DNA of 64,000 bases from Notolepis coatsorum (Eukaryota; Chordata; Actinopteri; Aulopiformes; Paralepididae), in the NCBI GenBank assembly GCA_963971535.1, contig CAXASK010002027.1:16001-80000 (forward strand). The letters are read 5' to 3'. The position numbers were made by a program, and so were the translations under genes. Positions within the stretch are counted from its first letter, which is position 1; each line of letters starts with the position of its first letter. Of the stretch, positions 54,540 through 64,000 are shown in pieces. Under the pieces are notes generated by a model. It searched no databases. It was not told where the DNA came from and worked only from the letters and a program-made list of their open reading frames with translations.

Positions 54540-55230
54540 ATCTGAATAAAGAATTTGATACAAGATCATGAGATTAGGTAAGAAAAAATGGAAAGGTTTG
54601 GGATTAGAGGGCTAGGCTACTCTGGTTAAAAAGTTATATGGAACATAGACAATCATTTGTGTAGATAGGGGAATATATGTGTGGTGTTATTGTGGTGTCC
54701 CGCAAGGGTCAATTTTAGAACCTAAATTGTTTTACTATACATTAATGATATATGTAATGTTTCTAATATATTAAAATGCATTATATTTGCTGACGATACA
54801 AATGCCTTCTGTGCAGGGGAGAACCTTCAGAATGTTTTGGAGGTTGTCTCAGAAGAACTGGGCAAGCTAGTTGTGGTTTGATGTTAATAAATGATCTTTG
54901 AATATAAAAAAAAAAAAACGAATTCATGGTTTTTGGGAAACAGAACCTACATTTGAATACTCCGGTATAATAAAAAAAATATTATAGCGTTGACTTGGAA
55001 AGAGTATATGAGAACACATTCTTAGGAGTCATAATCGACCACAATTTCAGCTGGAAACCCCTTGTCAATCATGTTAGGTCCAAGTTAGCAAGGAGTGTTG
55101 GAATACTGGGTACCATGAATGAACACCATGAATCACTATATACACTGTACTGCATGCTTATTATGCCATATCTCAATTACTGTGTAGAGGTTTGGGGTAA
55201 TACCTACAAGAGCACCCTACAGGCAATAGG
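54540..55230 (+). pseudogene. Decayed LINE reverse transcriptase, segment 1
   Basis: GVPQGSILEPKLFYYT, then ADDTNAFCAGENL (active-site region near 54790), then FLGVIIDHNFSWKPLVNHV and PYLNYCVEVWGNTYKSTLQA. These are RT palm, thumb and C-terminal motifs of a CR1/Rex/L2-type LINE with many stops. Coding text halts at 55230 where a 232-bp element is inserted. Confidence 0.7.
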
Positions 55231-55462
55231 TGTAACGGAGGTACCGCGAGTATAGCCACACTCACGATGGACTTCAAGTGTTGTGAAGTGACTGTGGCAC
55301 GTAGCGGTACTGCAAGTAAAACTCACTCCCCCTTCAAAGGCATCCAGACACGTTACCAAGCAGTGAATTCACCTCTTGGTATAGTGGTCTGCGATGTCGC
55401 CCGCGGTGCGGGAGACCGCGATTCAACTCCCACCCAGGGCATGTCAAATAAAACCGGTTTCA
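55231..55462 (+). mobile_element. 232-bp TG...CA LTR-like element with internal tRNA-like sequence
   Basis: TGTAACGGAGG...CCGGTTTCA with TAGG on both sides (55227-55230 and 55463-55466). It has an AATAAA near its end (55446-55451). The LINE protein frame is resumed immediately after it, which fixes the insertion. It looks like a small solo LTR, but carries pol III A- and B-box-like sequences (see next entry). Confidence 0.65.
55372..55439 (+). tRNA. tRNA-Asp-like sequence (not a functional tRNA)
   Basis: TATAGTGGT (A box region), CCCGC...GCGGGAGACCG (anticodon stem and variable arm) and ATTCAACTCCC (B box/T arm) line up with tRNA-Asp. The anticodon loop is reduced to GGT, so there is no usable anticodon. 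Confidence 0.55.
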
Positions 55463-55750
55463 TAGGCACCATGCAAAAAAGAGCAATCAGAATAGTGAAT
55501 AATGTAGGATATTATGAACACACCAATGGACTATTTGATGTAGGGATGATGTATGTAGGGTCCATTGACAAGACTATTTCAATGGACCATTGAAATGTAG
55601 GGATTTAGTGGAATTAAAAACTGCACAAATAGTGTATAAAGTAAGACATAATCTACTGCCAGGCAACATCCAAAACATTTTCATAGATAGAGAAGAGGGA
55701 TATAACTTAAGTTAAAACAGCTGACTGTACACACCACTAAGCATGTGCAT
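55463..55750 (+). pseudogene. Decayed LINE reverse transcriptase, segment 2
   Basis: Continues the RT C-terminus with MQKRAIRIVNNVGYYEHTN, the block that follows the STLQA motif in this clade. A short internal duplication (the CAATGGACCATTGA region) and stops follow. Confidence 0.65.
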
Positions 55751-55756
55751 ATATGT

Positions 55757-56045
55757 TTGATTGATTGATTGATTGAAAACTTTATTAACAGATTGCAGAA
55801 TGGGTACAATACAGTATGGCTCAATACAAACAATTGTTAAGAGGATGCAGACCAGAGAAAGACTTTCATCTTGTTTACATCAGGGTCCCCCATTTTCAAT
55901 TCATCAAGACATTCATGACATATACATGACATACAGATATACAGTACTGTTTCTTCAATACATTTATGACACACAAGACATATACACAATATACAGTACT
56001 GTTTAAGAGAAAGAGATCTTAAAAGAAAAATATATATACTCAAAG
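55757..56045 (-). mobile_element. CR1-like LINE 3' end (minus strand)
   Basis: Minus strand ends AATAAAGTTTTCAATCAATCAATC. Matches 38240-38400 and 4905-5006. Opposite in orientation to the RT pseudogene beside it, so it is a separate insertion. Confidence 0.7.
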
Positions 56046-56982
56046 GCGAAGAAACTGTACATTGGAGGGGGTTGGGTGGGTGGGGGGTGTTTTGATATTT
56101 ACCGGGGTGTTACGATTCAAGGTAGGAAGTTGAGTCCAATAGTAGAAGGTAATAAGGAGGCAAAGATGGGGTTGCTCTTCTCAAAATATGTGTTTCTTTT
56201 ATTATCAGAAATCACTAGAGCAAGATACTGTAACGATAAGAATAAGTAGCCAGGCTACAACTGAGAGGTATTTAAAGGAAAACGCCAACATTTTGGGAAA
56301 TTCGCTTATTTGCCATCTTCCCTGGAGTTAGACAAGAAGATACATACATTTTTGTCTTCTCTGTGCATGCATTACTTAGGCTTAGGGAACGCTCGCACCG
56401 TTAGCCTAGCTTAGCGTCAGTCACTGGAAGTAGGTTCCTCCAGCAGCCAAGTTCCCAGGCAACTTCAGTCACAGTCACGAAATACACTCCAAATACAACT
56501 CCAAAACGTTCCTGTAAACATGTTGTGACCTGTATATTTACCAAGTGGAGAAATAAAAAATAATTGTATTAGACATTTCCGTTTTCTAAGCAGATATACT
56601 CGGAACAATTTTTTGCCGAACCATTGCTGTCTGGGCGCAGTGATTCCAGGTCACCACTTTCTAACGACGAGGTCAGTGTTTACATATTCGTGTCATTCAA
56701 AGGATCCGAACCGATTGACGTTATAATGGCTACCATGACTGTGGTAAGTTTTCATTTATGTTTTTAGATGGTAGGCTGTATTCCTACCTAGTTGTCCCTG
56801 CATCCCTTTTGATTCAATGCTACTTTCGCTTGCTCACTGGCGTTACATTAGCCCCTTTCGTGACTGTGATGCACGACTACAGGGTTTGGGCGAGTGAATC
56901 CACACTTGTGGTATTATTATTACTCTTTTATTGTGTACTTTTATTGTCTAAAGCTAGCCCCTTTCGTGACTGTGATGCATGC
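56046..56982. repeat. Interspersed short repeat plus flank
   Basis: 56268-56600 carries TTTAAAGGAAAACGCCAACA, then TTTTGGGAAATTCGCTTATT, then GTTAGACAAGAAGATA, a short non-autonomous repeat widespread in percomorph fishes. The remainder is unassigned. A 25-bp direct repeat TAGCCCCTTTCGTGACTGTGATGCA occurs at about 56849 and 56954. Confidence 0.5.
56728..56748 (+). other. Possible short host coding exon (start)
   Basis: ATG GCT ACC ATG ACT GTG followed by GTAAGT. Could splice in frame to a candidate acceptor at 63206 (see 63207). Very short; tentative. Confidence 0.15.
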
Positions 56983-57854
56983 TGTTAGATTCTGATCAAT
57001 CTGGCCAGTATCACGTCTTCTTGTGTTATCCTCTCTCCATCCAATTCCTCTGCATTGTGTAATTTTAATGATCCTGACGTCTCAGATCCTGGCTGATACA
57101 ATCCTTATCTCTCCCCGTTAGTGCGATCCGCAAACCATAATAATTCTCCACCTTCGTAAGAATTCAACACTTTGACACAGCGTAATACCTTACAAGGAGA
57201 AGCGTTGTTTATTGATATAAACAGAAGCCTCAGCTCAGATGTTAACAGATTGTATTGTCCTTGAAAAGTCTATTCTAATGATCTTTCGGTTCAGTCTATC
57301 GTCCTCCTGCTATTCAGTCCAATGGTGGTCAGGCCTGGTCTTTAGCCTAAACCCTCCTTGTGTTAGCCGAAGCTAATGATGATGTGTCATTCCCCCCCCC
57401 CCCCCCCTCTCCATTATGAGAGGAGAGAGTCTCTTCTGATTTCTTCCCTCTTAGTCTCAGTCAGATTTTAGTCTGCCCTACCCGGAACCACTGTCAGCTT
57501 TATAGGATCTTCGTCATAGCAACGACGGCCCACTCCTTTCTGGTTGTCATGTGCCGTGCTGTCATGACAACTGCTAATAACCTTTCACACATTTCAAAAC
57601 GTTTCATTACTGTTTCATTAAGATGAACCTCTCTCCGCCCTGCTCTCTGGGCCCACACTCGCTCTTATTAACTTGTTGTGTCTTAGATCGGAATTCAAAA
57701 CATTCTGCTCTGCTAATGCGGCCTGTGCCTGTGAAACCGCTGGTCCACCACTGTCTATATCATCCCGTGATGATAATGGTATTACCCTCTTAAAGCGTCT
57801 CTTTATATCAGTTTATAAACCAAATATACATTGAAAAACCACCAATTTCCCTCA
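56983..57854 (-). repeat. 3' LTR of non-coding LTR element
   Basis: 872 bp, direct repeat of 62002-62877. On the minus strand TGAGGGAAATTGG...GAATCTAACA, with TATAAAG near 57500 and AATAAAC near 57210. ATGC target duplicates at 56979-56982 and 62878-62881. Confidence 0.85.
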
Positions 57855-60105
57855 AGGGGGGCTTGATTCTTATCACCCCTTCAGAATCATAAATCATTAT
57901 TTGTTTTTTTAATTAATTATCCCAAAAATAGACTGTGGTTGAAGCAAACCAACCTCATCTCTTGTGCACAAGAAATGAAGACGGCCCGCGGTCAACCCAG
58001 TGATCTTGCTGGCTGATGTCCGTTTGCGCCCCCCTTCGTGCACAAAGGGAACCGAAACAGACCACCAAAACCAACAACATCCAACGACTCATAACAATTA
58101 GGGCCTGCTCCCAATAATTCTATCCTGTTGTTTTACTGTTTTCCCTCTTATCTACCTTCTATATATATATATATATATATAAATCCTTCTATACATATAT
58201 CTTATATATGAATCCTCCATTTATATCTCATACTCCTATCAATTATTATCAATGAACACAGGACTTCTCGCTGTTGTCTCGTCTCTCGATCTCCTGATTG
58301 ACTCTGAAAGGAAGTCCCTTGTCCATGATTCACCACCCATGCTCTGTTGTTTCAAAACGCCTCGAAACAGCATCTCCGCAGGAAAGCCCCCTCCGATGTC
58401 CGCCTCGTTCTCCCCTGGGCAACACCGCCTGCGACCACTGGACTCCGCCCCGTCGGTCGTCTCCGCCCCCTGTCGGTCATCTTGGTTGGGGGTCGTCTCC
58501 ACCGCCGTCGGCCATCTCCAGACCCTAAAAGCAGAAACACCACGCAAGCAGTTTTCTGTACACTCGAGCCTGTGTTTTCTATTAGTCTACCATGGCTTTG
58601 GGCCTGCAGCTCGTTCCATGGAGTTATCTCCAGTTCTCTATATATTTTCCTCTGCAAGCCCCTGCCATGGCCACACCCTTTCAGACTGTTGGAAGGTGTG
58701 AGTGTCCTACAGCCCATGACGCTATTTGTTCTCTATTAGTCTCCCACCTTCTCAACACCCATATCTGTCCTATAGGGCTGTTCCCTGTTTGTTGTCTTCC
58801 GGCGTGACACCCGCAGCTAACCGATTCCCACATCCGTCGCCCTAACTCTTCATCCCACGAGTGGCCCCCAGCACGCGCCAGTTCTGTCTGGTGACCGTGT
58901 CTTCTGAAGACCCTGCCTATCTATCAGGTGTGAGAAGGTGCGACTGGAGATCAAACTCCCTCTTATTTCATAATTAAACCTATTTAATTAACTGCACCTC
59001 ATCTCTCTGTGCAATTCTTATTTAACCCATTCAATAATTAAACAACAGAGCATCGCTCTAACATACAACAGAGCAGTCCGTTGCTCTCTCCTAAACGGGG
59101 CAGTTTCGTCGCCCTGGAGCTGTCCCGTTGCTCTACCCTACACAGGGCTGTTTCCGTCGCCCTGGAGCTGTCCCATTGCTCTACCCTACACGGGGCTGTT
59201 TCCGTCTCCCTGGAGCTGTCCCGTTGCTCTATACTACACAGGGCTGTTTCCGTCGCCCTGGAGCTGGCCCGTCGCTCTATACTACACAGGGCTGTTTCCG
59301 TCGCCCTGGAGCTGTCCCGTCGCTCTATACTACACAGAGCAGTCCGTTGCTCTGGAGCGATCCGTTGCTCTATTCTACACTTTGAGTTCCTTTACAAAGT
59401 TCTCACATACACCACCGTGTATACACACAAGCAGTTGGTAATTTGAAAAAATTAAACTCCTTAATTAAATTAAACCCTCCTAACTGGAAACACTAGTATT
59501 ACTATAAAAATAGCACCCTTTTTGTACTCAGTCTGGAGTCACTCCCCCACCCCACCACTAGATGGTCGTAGAGACCTATATCTAAATATTTCCCTATGGG
59601 TAATGGAAACTCCCCAGCACTACCCCCCCTCCGCCACTAGGTGGTGACCTACTCCTCCTCTATTTGCCTGTATTATCCCACTGCCCCCCCCTAGATGGCG
59701 GCCAAACTCAGTCTAGAGGATTGTAGCTGACGTTTCACTCTTGTTCCTGTTCTTATCTCCTTGTGGCTCTGCGGCCATTTTGTCTGCTCAATTTTGTTGA
59801 CATTTCCTCTCATCTTATCTCGCCCATCCTCCTCGTGGCCCTTTGCGGCCATCTTGTCTCTGTGCCTTTTTTTTTTCACTGTCCCTTTAATGCCTTAAAC
59901 ATTATCTCGCTACCGACCACACCCGTAACGTTTGTTCACTGCTCCCTTCACGTCACAGTCCCGCTTCCCGCTTTCTGTGTTTTGAACAGTAATCAACTAA
60001 ATACGATGTTGCCCCTTTAATTCCACTAGACATCTCCCCTTTGCCTCCCTTCTCATCTCCTACACAGTGGCTTCTGTGCTCTGTAGATAAGACCAGACCA
60101 TAGCA
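57855..60105. other. Internal region of the LTR element, no coding
   Basis: No gag or pol motif on either strand. Contains (AT)n at 58161-58181 and a 48-bp minisatellite. Open frames near 58239-58739 overlap in several frames on both strands and have no domain. Confidence 0.55.
59105..59345. repeat. 48-bp minisatellite, 5 copies
   Basis: Units of GTCGCCCTGGAGCTG...CACAGGGCTGTTTCC, keeping a plus-strand frame (VALELSRCSxLHRAVS) open by length alone. Confidence 0.9.
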
Positions 60106-61740
60106 CCAGACATCCTCCCATTCCTAACTGCAACCATCAACTCCTCACTCAACTCGGGGGTGGTCCCCACCTCCCTAAAACAAGCCAGAGTCACGCCCCT
60201 CATAAAAAAACCATCCCTGAACCCTACCGTCATAGGCAACTACCGTCCTGTCTCTCTTCTCTCCTTCCTTTCTAAAACACTTGAACGTGCTGTATCCAAC
60301 CAACTTACTGCTTATCTCTTACAGAATGACCTCCTAGACCCTAATCAGTCAGGCTTCAGGACTGGTCACTCCACAGAGACAGCCCTCATTGCGGTCACAG
60401 AGGCACTTCACTTAGCAAAAGCGAAAGGCCTCTCCTCTGTCCTGATTCTCCTAGATCTATATGCAGCCTTCGACACAGTCAACCACCAGATCCTCCTCGC
60501 GGCCCTCGCAGGAATGGGAGTGGCTGGCTCTGCGCTGACATGGCTGTCATCATACCTCAATGACCGCTCCTACCAAGAGTCATGGAGAGGGACCCTGTCG
60601 GCCACCCGCCCCCTGCGGACGGGTGTCCCCCAGGGCTCGGTTTTAGGACCTCTTCTCTTCTCCCTCTACACTAAATCACTGGGTAACATTATCACGTCTC
60701 ATGGCTTCTCCTACCATTGTTATGCCGACGATACTCAACTCTTCCTCTCCTTCCCTCCCTCAGATATCCACGTCTCTGAGCGGATCTCGGCCTGTCTGTC
60801 CGACATCTCCGCCTGGATGACGACCAACCACCTCAAACTGAACCTAAGCAAAACAGAATTGCTCCACCTGCCGGCCAAATCCTCCCCCCTGACCAACCTT
60901 TCCATCACAGTCGAGAATGCAGCTGTGACCGCGTCCCCGACCGCCAAGAACCTTGGTGTTGTCCTCGACGACCAGTTGAACTTCTCTGCTCACATCGCAG
61001 CGACAACCAGAACCTGCCGATTCCTCCTGAGCAACGTCAGAAGGATCCGCCCCTTCCTGACAAAAGAAGCCACCCAACTCCTCGTCCAATCAACAGTCAT
61101 CTCCCGCCTCGACTACTGCAACGCACTGCTCGCTGGCCTCCCGGCCACTGCCACTAAGCCTCTTCAACTCATTCAGAACGCAGCGGCCCGCCTGATCTCA
61201 AACCTACCGAAGTCGGCCCATGTCACCCCACTTCTTAGAGACCTGCACTTGCTCCCCATTGCTGCACGAATCCGCTTCAAGGCCCTCGACCTAGCATACC
61301 GTGCGGCAAAGGGAACCGCTCCCGCCTACCTCCGGTCAATGGTCTCTAACTACACACCCTCAAGACCCCTACGCTCTGCATCTTCTGGCCACCTCAGACC
61401 TACTCCTATCCAAGCTCCGGGAGGGTCATCAAAGAGAAGTCGCCTATTCTCAGTCCTTGCCCCACAATGGTGGAATGAACTACCCACCCCAGTTAGGACA
61501 GCCGAAACACGTCCAATCTTTCGCCGTCGACTAAAGACGCACTTCTTCAACCATTATCTAAAAAAAAAAAAAACCATACTGTCATGCACTTGTCCTAATA
61601 AACTAACCTACACTGTAGAACTCAACACTTTGATGAACATTGTTACTCAGCTGATAGAGTTGTGCCCTTCCTGATGGCTTGTCGTACAGAACTTGTAAGT
61701 CGCTTTGGATAAAAGCATCAGCTAAATGTGTCAAACTAAA
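60106..61740 (+). mobile_element. L2-type LINE, 5'-truncated, nested in the LTR element
   Basis: Starts in the RT region and ends with the characteristic L2 3' end TCGCTTTGGATAAAAGCATC, then CAGCTAAATG. Inserted in the LTR element interior. Confidence 0.85.
60160..61674 (+). CDS. L2 ORF2 fragment: reverse transcriptase, open frame
   Basis: 504 codons uninterrupted, with the open frame extending about 17 codons further upstream. RT motifs in order: NYRPVSLLSFLSKTLERAV, DPNQSGFRTGHSTETAL, LDLYAAFDTVNHQILL, RTGVPQGSVLGPLLF, the active site YADDTQLFL, LNLSKTELL, and NLGVVLDDQLNF. The C-terminal part includes FALSVLAPQWWNELP-like text (RLFSVLAPQWWNELPTPVR). Endonuclease is missing, so the copy cannot mobilise itself. 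The first residues of RT are also missing. Confidence 0.85.
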   Translation: MVPTSLKQARVTPLIKKPSLNPTVIGNYRPVSLLSFLSKTLERAVSNQLTAYLLQNDLLDPNQSGFRTGHSTETALIAVTEALHLAKAKGLSSVLILLDLYAAFDTVNHQILLAALAGMGVAGSALTWLSSYLNDRSYQESWRGTLSATRPLRTGVPQGSVLGPLLFSLYTKSLGNIITSHGFSYHCYADDTQLFLSFPPSDIHVSERISACLSDISAWMTTNHLKLNLSKTELLHLPAKSSPLTNLSITVENAAVTASPTAKNLGVVLDDQLNFSAHIAATTRTCRFLLSNVRRIRPFLTKEATQLLVQSTVISRLDYCNALLAGLPATATKPLQLIQNAAARLISNLPKSAHVTPLLRDLHLLPIAARIRFKALDLAYRAAKGTAPAYLRSMVSNYTPSRPLRSASSGHLRPTPIQAPGGSSKRSRLFSVLAPQWWNELPTPVRTAETRPIFRRRLKTHFFNHYLKKKKTILSCTCPNKLTYTVELNTLMNIVTQLIELCPS

Positions 61741-62001
61741 TATGTTTATGGATGCACTATTGTTCGTTTTTATTTGGCTTAAATATCAAACAACCACGTG
61801 CGTGCAAGTGAACTCACATTATTTCTCCAGCCACTGTTTGCTCGCTCCTCATGGCCGCTCGAAACGACTCTCTCCCATGGTTGGCTGTCCTCGCTTGCCG
61901 GCTTGGCTCGAGTGCATGATGGCTGTTGTTCACTCGTCCCCGCATTGAAAAGTCTGTTTCCGTTGTTCTTATCTCTTGCAAATCCTGGTCAAGGCACCAA
62001 C
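61741..62001 (-). other. Leader of the LTR element with primer-binding site
   Basis: On the minus strand the LTR end is followed, two bases on, by TGGTGCCTTGACCAGGAT (61982-61999), which resembles a tRNA-His primer site with three differences. No other feature. Confidence 0.5.
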
Positions 62002-62877
62002 TGCTAGATTCTGATCAATCTGGCCAGTATCACGTCTTCTTGTGTTATCCTCTCTCCATCCAATTCCTCTGCGTTGTGTAATTTTAATGATCCTGACGTC
62101 TCAGATCCTGGCTGATACAATCCTTATCTCTCCCCGTTAGTGCGATCCGCAAACCATAATAATTCTCCACCTTCGTAAGAATGCAACACTTTGACACAGC
62201 GTAAAATACCTTACAAGGAGAAGCGTTGTTTATTGATATGAACAGAAGCCTCAGCTCAGATGTTAACAGATTGTATTGTCCTTGAAAAGTCTATTCTAAT
62301 GATCTTTCGGTGTGTTCAGTCTATCGTCCTCCTGCTATTCAGTCCAATGGTGGTCAGGCCTGGTCTTTAGCCTAAACCCTCCTCGCGTTAGCCAAAGCTA
62401 ATGATGATGTGTCATTCCCCCCCCCCCTCCTCTCCGTGATGAGAGGAGAGAGTCTCTTCTGGTTTCTTCCCTCTTAGTCTCAGTCAGATTTTAGTCTGAC
62501 CTACCCGGAACCACTGTCAGCTTTATAGGATCTTCGTCATAGCAACGACGGCCCACCCCTTTCTGGTTGTCATGTGCCGTGCTGTCATGACAACTGCTAA
62601 TAACCTTTCACACATTTCAAAACGTTTCATTACTGTTTCATTAAGATGAACCTCTCTCCGCCCTGCTCTCTGGGCCCACACTCGCTCTTATCAACTTGTT
62701 GTGTCTTAGATCGGAATTCAAAACATTCTGCTCTGCTAATGCGGCCTGCGCCTGTGAAACCGCTGGTCCACCACCGTCTATATCATCCCGTGATGATAAT
62801 GGTATTACACTCTTAAAGCGTCTCTTTATATCAGTTTATAAACCAAATATACATTGACAAACCACCAATTTCCCTCA
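62002..62877 (-). repeat. 5' LTR of non-coding LTR element
   Basis: 876 bp, partner of 56983-57854, with small indels (C run, GTGT insertion) and scattered substitutions, so older than the other LTR pairs in the window. Confidence 0.85.
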
Positions 62878-63206
62878 ATGCCAACAGAGTTTGGACGAGT
62901 CCCTGTTGGCATGCATCAATCACAGCGTTACATAATAAACAAGACTACATTCAGCTAATCGTAAATTGGCTAACCTATTTTGTTTACTCAGGAGTTCAGG
63001 TCATATGAACAGGACAACAGGTCTATGACCAAAGAAAATAGCATAAAAGTGTCTTCATTAATTACCAGTTTCTATAGCTACTATCTATGTTGTTGAATGT
63101 GTGTTGGATCAGCTGTAATGAATTGCATTCCAAAGATATTGCCTTCATGTATGTACTGTATTATGAATAATAATTTATTTTTATCCATGCTCTTGTCATT
63201 TATCGA
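62878..63206. other. Flank with short hairpin
   Basis: ATGCCAACAG...CTGTTGGCAT (62878-62912) forms a 10-bp stem that includes the ATGC duplicate. Otherwise AT-rich unique-looking sequence. Confidence 0.5.
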
Positions 63207-63419
63207 TTAGGGTGAAGTCCAGCAGGATCAACACCCAGAAGAGAGTACTGCAGAGTTCAGACTCCCACTCACTGTGCAGCTGAATAGTCCTGAGCAGACA
63301 GCCACCCAAAGTGCCTTCCACACTTTTTCAACTCATAAGTGGGGAATAATTGTGTTGTATTGTTGCACCGCTTATTTTAAAATAAATTTTCTCAGTTTGA
63401 GTTATCTTATTTATTTATG
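63207..63419 (+). other. Possible host 3' exon
   Basis: After a TTTATCGATTAG acceptor-like site, GGT GAA GTC CAG CAG ... is open for 70 codons (VQQDQHPEESTAEFRLP...) to a TAA. AATAAA lies inside the last part (63381-63386), which argues the true stop may be untranslated or the frame fortuitous. In phase with the ATG block at 56728. No family recognised. Confidence 0.2.
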
Positions 63420-63732
63420 CTAATCTGCCATGTGTGGGCCTAATAATTTGAGTCATACAGTGCAATGTCTAATCACAGATAATGACTACACAGCGGTCAA
63501 AAAACAAATTGAACATTTATATAAATAATCTAGAAGGTATTGTACTAAACTGCCATGTGTATTACACATTCTGTGGTCACATTCTGTGAACAAAGAGATG
63601 TAAGAAGAACACAACAAAACTGTAATCAAACATGTATTTGTGTGATTAGTCTCTCTAGGCCAGGATGTGTTACACAAGCTTAGTATGTATCCACAAAGTG
63701 TGTGATCAAGACTAATGGTAAGTATCAACAAA

Positions 63733-63785
63733 TAAGATAAGATATTCCTTTATTGATCCCCTTGGGGAAATGCAGGCATCATAGC
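63733..63785 (-). mobile_element. LINE 3' tail fragment
   Basis: Minus strand GGGGATCAATAAAGGAATATCTTATCTTATTTG, a non-LTR 3' end with a TATCT-type tail common in fish. Confidence 0.55.
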
Positions 63786-63892
63786 AGCATGGGGGGAGGG
63801 GAGGTACAGGTTGGTGAAAGAAGACATACATATGCACATTGTTTACACTGCCTATTTTTATTTTTTTTTACTTCCCCACTGCACTATAATTG

Positions 63893-63969
63893 TTGCTACT
63901 TACACTTACTTACTTGCCTACTTGCTCATATTATGAGCAAGTAGGCAAGTAAGTAAGTGTAAGTAGCAA
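63893..63969. repeat. 38-bp perfect palindrome with 1-base spacer
   Basis: Left arm 63893-63930 (TTGCTACTTACACTTACTTA...CTCATA) is matched perfectly by 63932-63969. Weaker outer pairing TACACTGCCTA (63844-63854) with TAGGCAGTGTA extends it. Confidence 0.95.
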
Positions 63970-64000
63970 GCAAGTAGGCAGTGTAATGTTGAATGTAGAC

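Larger units (their letters stand above)
56983..62877 (-). mobile_element. Non-autonomous LTR element (LARD-like), 5.9 kb
   Basis: LTRs with TATA and poly(A) signals on the minus strand, ATGC target duplicates and a primer site, but no gag or pol. About 4.1 kb interior including the nested L2. The short GTTGTTTATT motif and the His-like primer site are shared with the 31979-42414 element, suggesting related families. Confidence 0.75.

Noticed and set aside
55372-55439. Functional tRNA-Asp gene
   Set aside because: The anticodon loop is reduced to three bases and the acceptor stem does not pair.
59081-59446. 121-codon ORF with leucine/serine repeats
   Set aside because: It follows a 48-bp minisatellite whose length keeps any stop-free frame open.

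Overview
The window is repeat-dense DNA from a ray-finned fish, most likely an acanthomorph teleost. The evidence is the set of interspersed families: L2-type and CR1/Rex-type LINEs with short tandem 3' tails, a Tol2-like hAT, a common fish short repeat starting near 56268, (CA)n, (CT)n and (ATC)n microsatellites, and the absence of any long uninterrupted host gene. It is essentially a stack of transposable elements inserted into one another. No CRISPR, operon or prokaryotic feature is present.

Layout. 1-3556: 5' part of a minus-strand LTR element (LTR, a second truncated LTR, then a frameshifted gag running off the window). 3557-6310: a split CR1/Rex-like LINE 3' end and a short SINE-like repeat. 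7492-16215: a complete Ty3/Gypsy-type retrotransposon with 924-bp LTRs, gag, a textbook UUUAAAC -1 frameshift site, and a damaged pol. It sits inside the 3' part of a minus-strand gamma/epsilon-like endogenous retrovirus (ERV) spanning about 16397-27935. The ERV env is also split by an L1-like LINE, and the LINE/env block is duplicated as a head-to-tail 2,589-bp repeat (16704-19292 and 19293-21881). The ERV 5' end is cut off by a DNA element with long terminal inverted repeats (about 27966-29048).

30177-47717 is a nested nest. A Tol2-like hAT copy (T, 30664-46567) is inserted in opposite orientation into another copy of the same family (T2), with duplicated target CATAGGGG. T in turn carries three further insertions: a 17-bp-TIR element (31558-42693), a GGCCCCG-TIR element (42707-43438) and a second hAT (43507-45787). 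The first of these itself holds a 10.4-kb LTR retrotransposon (31979-42414) whose only recognisable long coding region is a two-zinc-knuckle gag. T2 preserves the empty sites, so most boundaries can be read directly from the window.

48649-53815 is a 5.2-kb foldback-like element with 165-bp inverted arms and an internal 5S rRNA-derived segment, flanked by a 29-bp minisatellite. 54540-56045 holds a decayed LINE interrupted by a 232-bp TG...CA element that contains a tRNA-Asp-like sequence. 56983-62877 is an LTR element with no recognisable gag or pol that carries a nested L2. The last kilobase has a possible host 3' exon, a LINE tail and a 38-bp perfect palindrome.

The observations most worth follow-up are the LTR that contains both an intron-bearing and an exactly spliced copy of its own leader, the -1 frameshift signal, the layered hAT-in-hAT structure with internal empty sites, the gag-only LTR element with a promoter-like insert, and the LTR-like unit with an internal pol III-type promoter. 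All homology statements come from recognising motifs by eye; no database search was run.
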